From NCBI RefSeq assembly GCF_928382285.1, contig NZ_CAKMSS010000002.1:291275-355274 (forward strand): a stretch of 64,000 nt of DNA, read 5' to 3'. Of this stretch, positions 54,454 through 62,395 are shown piece after piece (the stretch's first letter is position 1; every line of letters begins with the position of its first letter). The translations under genes were made by a program, and so were the position numbers. The notes under the pieces were generated by a model. That model made no database searches and was not told the origin of the DNA. It worked only from the letters and a program-made list of their open reading frames with translations. Origin of the DNA: Rothia nasimurium (lineage in GTDB: Bacteria > Actinomycetota > Actinomycetes > Actinomycetales > Micrococcaceae).

Positions 54454-55217
54454 GAATTCTTTTCTTGGGTATCGATGTACTGGATATATTGGCGCACCGT
54501 GTAGTCCAGCAGGACGGTCAGGGCGACAAAGGAGTGGTAGGGTTCCTTGGCGCTGAGGGTAACGGTGGGGGTGGACTCGTAGTGCAGTGAAAAATCTGCG
54601 GCAGCAGAGATGGTATTGACGCCCAGCGCTGTAATGGCAATCATGGGAATCTTGCGGGCAGCCAGGGCACGTACGGTGGGTAGGGCGCTTTCCGTTTCAC
54701 CCGAGAGCGAGGCAATAATGACGAGGTCATCGGGCTTCATCACCCCGATACTCCCACGGAATTCGCTGGAGGCCGGGATAACGTGGGTGAATTTACCGCA
54801 GGCCAGCATAGACTTCGAGAACTCTTGAATCGCGGTGCGCTGGGCAAAGCCGGTGCCGTAGCAGTAGATGGTACGAGCCGATTCAATTTTTTTCAGAATC
54901 GGTTCGAAATCGACGTTCGTCAGCCCCTCGTAGGTTTTGAGAATATCGGAACGGCCGCTTTCTAGAAAATCCCTGTTAGGGGCGGCAGCGTCAGAGAGAG
55001 AATTTTTCACGAAAAACTTCAGTTCGGCAAAGCCAGAGAACCCTAGCTTCTTTGTCAGGCGGATAATGCTGGACGTCGAGGTGAAGGTCTTGTGGGCCAG
55101 GGCGCTGATGGTTGAGTCGGCAACGAACTGCTCGTTGTTGAGCATGAAGGCGAGGATTTCGCGTTCGGTGTCGCTGAGGCGGTTCTGATGCGCGTTGACA
55201 AGTTCCTGTAAGTCCAC
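54450..55217 (-). CDS. RpiR/MurR-family transcriptional regulator
   Basis: This 255-residue regulator has an N-terminal helix-turn-helix (about 1-75: ISALAHKTFTSTSSIIRLTK, then KLGFSGFAELK) and a C-terminal SIS sugar-phosphate-binding domain (TIYCYGTGFAQRTAIQEF and VIIASLSGETESALPTVRAL). Such proteins respond to phosphosugars. I choose the GTG at 55217, 6 nt after AGGAG; a TTG at 55220 is only 3 nt from it. It lies directly downstream of the PTS gene and should control this locus. Its ribosome-binding site lies inside one arm of a 17-bp inverted repeat. Confidence 0.92.
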   Translation of the reverse strand: MDLQELVNAHQNRLSDTEREILAFMLNNEQFVADSTISALAHKTFTSTSSIIRLTKKLGFSGFAELKFFVKNSLSDAAAPNRDFLESGRSDILKTYEGLTNVDFEPILKKIESARTIYCYGTGFAQRTAIQEFSKSMLACGKFTHVIPASSEFRGSIGVMKPDDLVIIASLSGETESALPTVRALAARKIPMIAITALGVNTISAAADFSLHYESTPTVTLSAKEPYHSFVALTVLLDYTVRQYIQYIDTQEKNS

Positions 55218-55289
55218 CAAGGGCTCCTGAGTATTTCACGGTCACTGCAGTTCTATACAGTATAGGTGGTTTTACTCAGGAGCCCTTGG
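55217..55289 (-). promoter_or_regulatory. Inverted repeat enclosing the rpiR promoter and hiding its ribosome-binding site
   Basis: Perfect 17-bp arms (55217-55233 and 55273-55289) flank a 39-nt loop. On the minus strand the second arm contains AGGAGCCCTTGG, the rpiR ribosome-binding site and start region. The loop contains the palindrome CTATACAGTATAG (55253-55265) and a -10-like TATACT (55264-55259). The PTS gene ends 26 bp upstream. Confidence 0.65.
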
Positions 55290-55314
55290 GGTATCAGCGG
55301 GTACTAGCTAGCGA

Positions 55315-56958
55315 TTACTTGCCAGCGTTGACCATTTCTTCGAACTTGTCGCGGACCTGGGGTACGTCCATACCGACGATGACCTGCAAGGCCTTGCCCT
55401 TGTTGACCAGGCCCAGTGCGCCTGAAGACTTGAAGTCAGCTTCGGTAGCGACCAGTGAGGGGTCATCTACTGAGACGCGCAGGCGGGTGGCGCAGTTGTT
55501 TACATCGGTGATGTTGGCGGGGCCACCGAGCAGGGCCAGGAAGTCGGTTGCGCGCTGGGTGTAGGGGTCTGATGCTACTGCGGTTGCAGTACCAGCAGCT
55601 GCACCTGCGGCAGCGGCACCTTCAGCACCGAGGGTGCCGTTCTTCTTGGCTTCCTTGTAGTCAGCCTTGGTGTAGAGCTTGGTTTCGTCACCGTCTACTT
55701 CGCGACCGGGGGTATTGAAGTCGAACTTGAGGATCAGGAAGCGGAATACGACGAAGTAGATCAGGGTGAAGCACAGACCGATACCGATCTGGGTGAGAAC
55801 CATACCTGAGTGGTTGGGCCACATGGGGATCCAGTTCTGGAAGAGGAAGTCAATCAGACCGCCGCCCATGTTACCGACAACGCCGAAGGCGTACATGGTA
55901 GCTGACATGGTTGCGGCCAGGACTGCGTGTACTGCGAACAGCGGGGGTGCCAGGAAGAGGAAAGTGAATTCGAGGGGCTCGGTGATACCGATCAGGATTG
56001 CGCTGAGGCAGACGGGGATCAGCAGAGCCAGGGTTTCCTTGCGCTTTTCGGGGCGAGCAGTGGTGTAGAAGGCTGCTGCGATACCGAGGGGGCCGAAGAC
56101 CTTGGAGTTACCGTGCAGGGCGAAGCCGCCACCGGGGAAGAGTTCCTTGACGGGGGTGGTTGATGCTGCGAAGGTTTCGAGGTTAGCAACCCAGTACTTG
56201 GTGATGCCGTCCGGAACAACGGCGGGGCCGAAGACGAAGGGGGTGTAGATGAAGTGGTGTAGGCCGGTGGGGATCAGGATGCGCTCAAGGAAGGTGTAGA
56301 GCCATACGCCGAAGACGCCGGATGAGATGAAGAAGCCCTGCAGGGAGCCAATGCCGGTCTGGATGGTGGGCCAGATAGCGACGAAGGCGAGCGCGATAGG
56401 CATCATCAGGAAGAAGCCCAGGCCGTAGACGAACTGGGTGCCCTGGAAGATACCGAGGAAGTCGGGCAGCTTGGTGTTGAAGTAGCGGTTATGCAGCCAG
56501 ACGACGATGGCGGAGATGATGATGGCACCGAAGATGCCGGTGTCGAGGGTCTTGATACCGGCGATCATCTTCAGGCCAGTACCTGCTGCGCCTTCGGAGA
56601 GGTCGACAGTGAAGTCGACGCCGAACTTGTCGCCCCAGATGCTGAGGATAGAGTTAACGAAGTAGTTGAAGGTCAGGTAGATCATGCCTGCTTCGAGCAC
56701 GGCACGGGCCTGGGCGGTCTTAGCCAGAGCGATGGGAAGACCCAGAACAAAGAGGAGTTCCATCTGGTTGAAGACGGTCCATGCGCCTGATTCCCAAACG
56801 GACCAGAAGTTGTACCAGCCGGTACCTTCTGCGGCGATGCTGCCCAGAAGCTGCTCGTTCTTGCAGATAATGGCGATACCCACTGCAAGACCGGCGAATG
56901 CAAAGATGAGGACGGGGGCCAGCATGGCCGAGCCGAACCTCTGAATCTTCTCCATCAT
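55315..56958 (-). CDS. PTS alpha-glucoside-type EIIBC
   Basis: This 547-residue sugar permease of the phosphotransferase system has an N-terminal EIIC membrane domain (MMEKIQRFGSAMLAPVLIFA..., LIPTGLHHFIYTPFVFG and GITEPLEFTFLFLAPPLF). An Ala/Gly-rich linker leads to EIIB with phospho-accepting Cys489 in ITDVNNCATRLRVS. The EIIC start and NQMELLFVLGLPIALAKTAQ match the maltose/alpha-glucoside branch rather than glucose or GlcNAc. EIIA must be supplied in trans. Starts at 56958 or 56955 are both possible. TATACA precedes it, inside a CCACCTATAC element shared with the rpiR promoter. Confidence 0.9.
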   Translation of the reverse strand: MMEKIQRFGSAMLAPVLIFAFAGLAVGIAIICKNEQLLGSIAAEGTGWYNFWSVWESGAWTVFNQMELLFVLGLPIALAKTAQARAVLEAGMIYLTFNYFVNSILSIWGDKFGVDFTVDLSEGAAGTGLKMIAGIKTLDTGIFGAIIISAIVVWLHNRYFNTKLPDFLGIFQGTQFVYGLGFFLMMPIALAFVAIWPTIQTGIGSLQGFFISSGVFGVWLYTFLERILIPTGLHHFIYTPFVFGPAVVPDGITKYWVANLETFAASTTPVKELFPGGGFALHGNSKVFGPLGIAAAFYTTARPEKRKETLALLIPVCLSAILIGITEPLEFTFLFLAPPLFAVHAVLAATMSATMYAFGVVGNMGGGLIDFLFQNWIPMWPNHSGMVLTQIGIGLCFTLIYFVVFRFLILKFDFNTPGREVDGDETKLYTKADYKEAKKNGTLGAEGAAAAGAAAGTATAVASDPYTQRATDFLALLGGPANITDVNNCATRLRVSVDDPSLVATEADFKSSGALGLVNKGKALQVIVGMDVPQVRDKFEEMVNAGK

Positions 56959-57248
56959 CGGATAAGAACCTTTCGTGTATAGGTGGGGCTCGCCGTCTGC
57001 TTGCTGCGTTGGTGTGTGCGGAGCGCCACCCGTGTGATTACTAGGCCTATCTAACCATTCTTTGGGGGCCCGCGAGAGTGATTTGGGGTACTTTGGCATT
57101 AATGCCGTGAACTGGCACGTTTTTCGGGAGCGGGTAAAAGTGCCGGGGCTCGGGAGCCGGGTTTGGTGGGGGCAGACAGGCTCGGCGCACCTAGGATGGG
57201 TAGCCGTAGGTTTCCCTTCTTCACCCGCGAAAGTGACGCTTGTCCTCG
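56959..57248. promoter_or_regulatory. Divergent control region of the alpha-glucoside locus
   Basis: This 290-bp region separates the PTS gene (minus) from the EEP and glucosidase genes (plus). It contains the minus-strand element CCACCTATAC (56986-56977), identical to one at the rpiR promoter, and the perfect palindrome GGCATTAATGCC (57095-57106) near the middle. Both are candidates for regulator binding. The plus-strand promoter is not obvious. Confidence 0.45.
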
Positions 57249-58079
57249 ATGAAACTATTAACTCTGAACACCCATAGCTGGCTTGAGGTGCACCAGATTC
57301 CCAAGATTTTTGAGTTGGCTCAGTTTATTGTGCGGGAGCAGGTTGATGTGGTTGCTCTGCAGGAGGTCAACCAGTTTGTGAAGTCTCCCGCGGTAGATGC
57401 CCCGCTGGGCTTTGCCGGAGGTGCTGACCGCCCCGTCCGCCAGGATAACTATGCTCTGTTGCTGAACCAGTTTTTGGAGCAGCTGGGTTCCCCCTACCAC
57501 TGGGCCTGGTCGGTGTCTCATCTGGGATTTGACCGCTATGACGAGGGTGTCGCTATTTTGACCCGGCAGCCCTTTGAGCGCTGTGAGCTGGTTGATCTTT
57601 CGCCGGCGTATACGGATCAGGACGTCGCCCGGCGGGTTGTCGTGGCGGTTCAGCTGGGTGAGGAGTTCGGTGGCGCTTGGGTTGCGAGCGCCCATATGAG
57701 CTGGTGGAAGCTCGGTGAGGTAGCCCTCTTTGCTGATGAGTTCACCCAGCTAGAGGGGCAGATGAAACAGCTCGCTAACGGTGCCCCCGTGATTCTTGCC
57801 GGCGATTTTAATAATGCGGCTCAGGTGCAGGGTGAAGGCTATGACCTGATGCAGAAGCGGGGCTGGATCGATACCTACACGGTAGCTGAGCAGGTGACCG
57901 GCGAGTTTACCGTTCACAAGGCCATCCATGGCTGGGATAATCTCACCCAAGCCCTGCGTATCGACCTTGTGCTGACCGACCGGCCCACGCGCGTCCGCAC
58001 CCACGATGTCGTCTTCCCCGACACCGATGAAACCGCAATTTCAGACCACTCCGGTCTGCTACTGACCCTCGATATCTAG
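57249..58079 (+). CDS. EEP-family phosphatase, MapP-like candidate
   Basis: This 276-residue protein belongs to the endonuclease/exonuclease/phosphatase fold: LLTLNTHSWLE, VVALQEVNQF (metal Glu), YDEGVAILTR, WVASAHMSWWK, ILAGDFNNAAQ and the terminal AISDHSGLLLT (Asp-His). There is no signal peptide. In enterococci an EEP-family enzyme, MapP, dephosphorylates maltose 6'-phosphate made by the PTS; the same gene neighbourhood here makes that role likely. The ATG at 57249 is preceded by no strong Shine-Dalgarno. It lies 22 bp before the first glucosidase gene. Confidence 0.85.
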   Translation: MKLLTLNTHSWLEVHQIPKIFELAQFIVREQVDVVALQEVNQFVKSPAVDAPLGFAGGADRPVRQDNYALLLNQFLEQLGSPYHWAWSVSHLGFDRYDEGVAILTRQPFERCELVDLSPAYTDQDVARRVVVAVQLGEEFGGAWVASAHMSWWKLGEVALFADEFTQLEGQMKQLANGAPVILAGDFNNAAQVQGEGYDLMQKRGWIDTYTVAEQVTGEFTVHKAIHGWDNLTQALRIDLVLTDRPTRVRTHDVVFPDTDETAISDHSGLLLTLDI

Positions 58080-58101
58080 CCAAACCGCAAAGGAGCACAT
58101 C

Positions 58102-59835
58102 ATGACAGTCGAAACCCAGTGGTGGCAAGAACCCGTTGTCTACCAGATCTACCCGCGGTCCTTCAACGACTCCAACGGAGACGGCATCGGCGACCTTCCC
58201 GGCATCACCGAGAAAATCCCCTACCTGGCCAAGCTCGGGGTGGACGTCATCTGGCTCTCCCCCATCTACAAGTCCCCCAACGACGATAACGGCTACGACA
58301 TCAGCGACTACCGGGACATCATGGACGAGTTCGGCACCATGGCCGACTTCGATGAGCTCCTTGAAACCGCCCACGCAGCCGGTATCAAGATCATGATGGA
58401 CCTGGTCGTCAACCACACCTCCGATGAGCACGACTGGTTCGTGCAGGCTAAGAGCAGCCGGGAGAACCCCTACCGCGACTACTACATCTGGAAGGACCCG
58501 GCAGGCTATACCGAGGACGGCACCCCGATTCCGCCCAATAACTGGGTCGCGGCTTTCTCCCCCTCCGTCTGGGAATGGGAGCCTACCACCGAGCAGTTCT
58601 ACCTGCACCTCTTTTCGACCAAGCAGCCCGACCTCAACTGGGAAAACCCTGTCGTGCGCAACGAGGTCTACGACCTCATGCGCTTCTGGCTCGATAAGGG
58701 CGTCGATGGCTTCCGCATGGACGTCATCAACCTGATCTCTAAAGACCCGGCCTACCCCGATGACCCCCAGGTTGCAGCCGGGGGCGGCACAGACTCCATC
58801 ACCATGGCAGCTAACGGCCCCCGCGTACACGAGTACCTGGCAGAGATGAACCGTGAGGTGCTCTCCCACTACCCCGTCATTACCGTGGGTGAGGCCCCTG
58901 GCGTCACCACCGCCGATGGTCTGCTCTATACCGGCTTTGATCGAGGCGAGCTCCAGACCCTCTTCCAGTTCGAGCACATGGGCGTGGACGCCAACCCCAA
59001 CCCGGCCCTGGGCAAGTGGAACGATGAGCGTTTCGACCTGCGCGACCTCAAGCGGATTCTCACTAAGTGGCAGGTCGACCTGGCTGGCAAGGGCTGGAAC
59101 GCCAACTACTGGAACAACCACGACCAGCCCCGCGCTGTCTCCCGCTTCGGTAACGATTCGCCCGAGTACCGGGTTCTCTCCGCCAAGATGCTGGGCACCG
59201 TGCTGCACGGCATGGCAGGTACCCCCTACATCTACCAGGGCGAAGAGCTGGGTATGACCAACGTCTTCTTCACCGACCTGGCCGACTACAACGACCTGGA
59301 AATCCACGACCACTACGCCAAGCTGGTCGGCTCAGGCGTAGTTGACCACGACACCATGCTGCGCTATATCTCAGCCTCCGGCCGCGACAATGCCCGCACC
59401 CCTATGCAGTGGACGTCCGGTGAGCAGGCAGGCTTCACCAGCGGCACCCCCTGGCTCAAGCTCAACCCCCGCTACACTGAAATTAACGCTGAGGAAGCCC
59501 TTGCCGATGAAAACTCGGTCTTCTACCACTACCGCGACCTCATCAGCCTGCGCCATGCCCACCCCATCATGGTCAACGGTGTCTACGAGCTCATCGACTC
59601 GGCCGAGGCACCCGCCACCGAGGACGCCGAAGTCTACGCCTACCTGCGCCACGGCACCGGCCCCACCGAGCACCAAACCCTGCTGGTCGTGGCCAACTTT
59701 ACCGACGGCGTCCTCACCCGCACCTTCACCGAACCAGGCGGTGCGCGTACCCTGCTCAGCAGCAACTACACCGACGACGCAGGCGCAACTCTGCGCCCCT
59801 ACGAAGCAAAAATTTACCTCTACGAAAGGGACTAA
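58102..59835 (+). CDS. GH13 alpha-glucosidase, oligo-1,6-glucosidase type
   Basis: This 577-residue cytoplasmic glycosidase of family GH13 (subfamily 31-like) has a calcium-site motif DSNGDGIGDL near the N-terminus, nucleophile Asp207 in GFRMDVINLI, acid/base Glu264 in TVGEAPG and transition-state Asp341 in NNHDQPR. The Val after the nucleophile is the residue associated with alpha-1,6 (isomaltose) activity in Bacillus oligo-1,6-glucosidases. AAAGGAG precedes the ATG. It is the first of two adjacent paralogues, 3 bp apart, and would act on sugars imported by the PTS next door. Confidence 0.93.
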   Translation: MTVETQWWQEPVVYQIYPRSFNDSNGDGIGDLPGITEKIPYLAKLGVDVIWLSPIYKSPNDDNGYDISDYRDIMDEFGTMADFDELLETAHAAGIKIMMDLVVNHTSDEHDWFVQAKSSRENPYRDYYIWKDPAGYTEDGTPIPPNNWVAAFSPSVWEWEPTTEQFYLHLFSTKQPDLNWENPVVRNEVYDLMRFWLDKGVDGFRMDVINLISKDPAYPDDPQVAAGGGTDSITMAANGPRVHEYLAEMNREVLSHYPVITVGEAPGVTTADGLLYTGFDRGELQTLFQFEHMGVDANPNPALGKWNDERFDLRDLKRILTKWQVDLAGKGWNANYWNNHDQPRAVSRFGNDSPEYRVLSAKMLGTVLHGMAGTPYIYQGEELGMTNVFFTDLADYNDLEIHDHYAKLVGSGVVDHDTMLRYISASGRDNARTPMQWTSGEQAGFTSGTPWLKLNPRYTEINAEEALADENSVFYHYRDLISLRHAHPIMVNGVYELIDSAEAPATEDAEVYAYLRHGTGPTEHQTLLVVANFTDGVLTRTFTEPGGARTLLSSNYTDDAGATLRPYEAKIYLYERD

Positions 59836-59838
59836 ACC

Positions 59839-61578
59839 ATGGCAGATAACTCAGGAAAGACCTGGTGGAAGGAAGCGGTCGTCTACCAGATTTGGCCGCG
59901 CAGCTTCAACGACTCCAACGGCGACGGCATCGGCGACATCCCCGGTATCACCGCCCGCCTGCCCTACCTGGCAGACCTCGGCATCAACGTCATCTGGCTC
60001 TCCCCCGTCTTCGCCTCCCCCAACGACGACATGGGCTACGACATCAGCGACTACCGAGCCATCATGCCCGAATTCGGCACCATGGACGACTTCGATACCA
60101 TGCTCGAAACCGCCCACTCCCTCGGTATCAAGATCCTGATGGACCTGGTCGTCAACCACTCCTCAGACGAACACGAATGGTTCGAAAAGGCCCGCGCCTC
60201 CCGCGATAACGACTACCGCGACTACTACATCTGGCGGGATTCTTCGGGCGTCGATGAGGACGGCAAACCTCTGCCCCCCAACAACTGGGGCAGTGAGTTC
60301 GGCGGCCCGGCCTGGGAATACGACGAAACCACCGACCAGTGGTACCTGCACATGTTCTCCCGCAAACAGCCCGACCTCAACTGGGAAAACCCCAAGGTCC
60401 GCCAGGAAATCTTTGACCTGGTCACCTTCTGGCTCGATAAGGGCGTCGACGGCTTCCGCCTGGACGCCATCAACATCATCTCCAAGCCCGAGGGCCTGCC
60501 CGATGACCCCAGCGTCGACCCCGAAAAGCACTCCTCGTCTATTCCGTTCGTGATTGAAAACGGCACCAAGGTGCACGAGTGGATGCACGAGCTCAACATG
60601 GAAACCTTCGACAAGTACGACTGCATGACCGTGGGCGAGATGAGCGCCACCGGCCCCGATGAAGCCGTCCAGTTCTCCGGTTTCACCACCGACGAGCTGC
60701 ACATGATCTTCCACTTTGAGCACATGGGCCTGGACTCTGACCCCGAGACCGGCATGGGCAAGTGGTCCCGCAAGCCGGTTGAGCTGACCGAGATGAAGCA
60801 GATTCTCAACACCTGGCAGACCGAGCTGGACGGCAAGGCATGGGGCTCCCTCTACTGGAATAACCACGACCAGCCCCGCGTCGTCTCCCGCTTCGGCAAC
60901 GACTCGGCCGAGTACCGCGAGCTCTCCGGCAAGATGCTGGCCACCGTGCTGCACGGCATGCAGGGCACCCCCTACATCTACCAGGGCGAAGAGTTCGGCA
61001 TGACCAACGTGCAGTTCGACTCAATCGAGGACTACAAGGACCTCGACTCCATCAACTTCTACACCGACATGGTCACCGAGCACGACCGCATGAGCGCCGA
61101 CGAGGCCATGGACCTGATTTACGCCAAGGGCCGTGACAACGCCCGCACCCCCGTGCAGTGGAGCGCGGACGCCGGCGCCGGCTTTACGAGCGGCACCCCC
61201 TGGATTGGGCTGAATGAGAACTACACCGAGATCAACGCGGCTGAGGCTGTGAACCGTGAGGATTCCCTGTGGCGCTACTACCAGCAGCTGGTAGCCCTGC
61301 GCCGCGGCGAGCTCAAGGATCTGCTGGTCTATGCCTCCTTCCTGCCCCTGGACCCCGAGGATTCTGAGGTCTACGCTTATGAGCGCCACGGGGAGGGCGA
61401 AAAGCTGCTGGTCGTCGCCAACTTTACCGACGGCGTCCTAACCCGCTCCTATGAGGTGCTGGAGGACGCGGACGCCCAGGTGGTGCTAGCCAACTACGCG
61501 GACGCCGCCGAGCAGTCTGCTGAGGCTGAGCTGACCCTACGCCCCTACGAGGCCCGGATCTACCGTATCGCCGCCTAA
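59839..61578 (+). CDS. GH13 alpha-glucosidase, probable alpha-1,4 (maltase) type
   Basis: This 579-residue paralogue of the preceding enzyme has nucleophile Asp209 in GFRLDAINII, acid/base Glu267 in TVGEMSA and Asp344 in NNHDQPR, and the same DSNGDGIGDI motif. The residue after the nucleophile is Ala rather than Val, the form linked to alpha-1,4 activity in this subfamily. AAAGGGA spans the end of the upstream gene, so the pair is coupled. The two differ most in the middle (about 220-300). It ends at a long terminator. Confidence 0.92.
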   Translation: MADNSGKTWWKEAVVYQIWPRSFNDSNGDGIGDIPGITARLPYLADLGINVIWLSPVFASPNDDMGYDISDYRAIMPEFGTMDDFDTMLETAHSLGIKILMDLVVNHSSDEHEWFEKARASRDNDYRDYYIWRDSSGVDEDGKPLPPNNWGSEFGGPAWEYDETTDQWYLHMFSRKQPDLNWENPKVRQEIFDLVTFWLDKGVDGFRLDAINIISKPEGLPDDPSVDPEKHSSSIPFVIENGTKVHEWMHELNMETFDKYDCMTVGEMSATGPDEAVQFSGFTTDELHMIFHFEHMGLDSDPETGMGKWSRKPVELTEMKQILNTWQTELDGKAWGSLYWNNHDQPRVVSRFGNDSAEYRELSGKMLATVLHGMQGTPYIYQGEEFGMTNVQFDSIEDYKDLDSINFYTDMVTEHDRMSADEAMDLIYAKGRDNARTPVQWSADAGAGFTSGTPWIGLNENYTEINAAEAVNREDSLWRYYQQLVALRRGELKDLLVYASFLPLDPEDSEVYAYERHGEGEKLLVVANFTDGVLTRSYEVLEDADAQVVLANYADAAEQSAEAELTLRPYEARIYRIAA

Positions 61579-61586
61579 CACTAGGT

Positions 61587-61645
61587 ACCATCTAAATCGG
61601 AAAAACCCACGAACCAGGTGGGTTTTTCTGATTTAGATGGTCTTT
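61587..61645 (+). terminator. Terminator of the glucosidase operon
   Basis: A 24-bp stem with one wobble pair (61587-61610 / 61618-61641), loop GAACCAG, is followed by CTTTT. The only start codon of the truncated VOC gene (ATG, 61637) lies inside the right arm. Confidence 0.92.
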
Positions 61646-61969
61646 TCTGTTTTCAAGGACTTCCAGGCCCCCGTCGCCCCCGAACACGAAAACCTGGTCA
61701 TGTACGCCGAACTTATTACCGAGCACGGCTTCAACCTGCGCGTCTCAGATGGCGCTGCCCTCTCAGAAGCCCCGGCGCAGGCCACCACCAACATGGAAGC
61801 TTCCCTCATCGGCCCCACCGAGGACGTCGAAACCGCCCGCCCCTGGTTCGAGAAACTCTCCGACGGCACCACCAACATCCAGCCCCTGACCGCAGTCCCC
61901 TGGGGCGCCACCTTCAGCTCCCTGACTGACAAGTACGGCATCGCCTGGATGTTCAACTTCGGCGGCTAG
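61637..61969 (+). pseudogene. 5'-truncated VOC/PhnB-like gene
   Basis: The 110-residue reading frame corresponds to the C-terminal three quarters of a PhnB-like VOC (glyoxalase-fold) protein: ENLVMYAELITEHGFNLRVS, then ARPWFEKLSDGTTNIQPL and WGATFSSLTDKYGIAWMFNF. The usual first 30 or so residues (PYLxFxGxAxEAxxFYxxVFGG) are missing, and the only start codon lies within the glucosidase terminator, so it is probably not expressed. A copy of its last 11 codons and downstream sequence recurs at 63786, beyond the AT-rich cassette. Confidence 0.75.
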
Positions 61970-62027
61970 GACATAGCCCTACAACCACAACAGCCCCCGT
62001 CCGCTCCCTTTGTGGGAATAAGGACGG
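61938..62027 (+). repeat. Left copy of ~90-bp direct repeat flanking the AT-rich cassette
   Basis: This segment starts with 24 bases identical to 63786-63809 (the VOC gene 3' end) and continues with about 65 more that match with roughly 80 percent identity, including TAxGACATAGCCC and TGTGGGAATAAGGA. The left copy keeps an intact hairpin terminator; the right copy does not. Confidence 0.8.
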
Positions 62028-62033
62028 GGGCTG
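61991..62033 (+). terminator. Terminator after the truncated VOC gene
   Basis: A perfect 12-bp stem (61991-62002 / 62022-62033) with a 19-nt loop. The homologous right-hand copy at about 63840 has lost the pairing. Confidence 0.8.
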
Positions 62034-62067
62034 CTATCTGCTAACTGCTAACTGCTAACTGCTAACT
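62033..62067. repeat. Tandem heptamer repeat
   Basis: Five head-to-tail copies of a 7-bp unit, one GCTATCT (62033-62039) and four GCTAACT (62040-62067), lie exactly at the left junction of the AT-rich cassette. Confidence 0.85.
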
Positions 62068-62092
62068 GCATAAAAAATAGAGCGAGTAATCG

Positions 62093-62386
62093 TTAGCGCT
62101 TGGAGATAATCTTTCCCACAACCATTCCTGCACCAACAAGCATTGCACCTACTTCCAGCACACGCTTTTTTACTTTTTCAACATTTTCGTCTGCTTTCAC
62201 CTCACAATATCTACATATTTTGTGAGAATCCCCTGAGTCTGCAATCTGTTTTTTGCACTTTAAGCATACAAACACCAAAGTATGTGAGCAGTCCGGACAA
62301 ACAACCACATCACTCCTATAGTATTTCGGCTTCCCCTTCGTCTCGCATAAGTTGTTTCCACATACTTTTTTGCGTCGATCTTTCAT
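62093..62386 (-). CDS. Zinc-ribbon protein with C-terminal hydrophobic segment (cassette gene 3)
   Basis: This 97-residue protein has four Cys pairs or half-pairs (CGNNLC, CPDC, CLKC, CRYC) spanning residues 9-60, consistent with one or two zinc ribbons, and a C-terminal glycine-rich hydrophobic segment (EVGAMLVGAGMVVGKIISKR) that could insert in a membrane. I recognise no family. The ATG follows AAAGGA, which overlaps the upstream stop codon, so it is translated with the preceding gene. Codon use is AT-rich like its two partners. Confidence 0.72.
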   Translation of the reverse strand: MKDRRKKVCGNNLCETKGKPKYYRSDVVVCPDCSHTLVFVCLKCKKQIADSGDSHKICRYCEVKADENVEKVKKRVLEVGAMLVGAGMVVGKIISKR

Positions 62387-62395
62387 CTCAGTCCT

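Noticed and set aside
55315..56958. Assignment of the PTS gene to glucose or N-acetylglucosamine
   Set aside because: The EIIC start and the glucosidase neighbours fit the maltose/alpha-glucoside branch better; no nag or glk genes are nearby.
57943..59313. A 456-codon minus-strand frame opposite the first GH13 gene
   Set aside because: It is a shadow of a GC-rich gene with catalytic motifs on the plus strand, and its product is low-complexity Val/Gly-rich.
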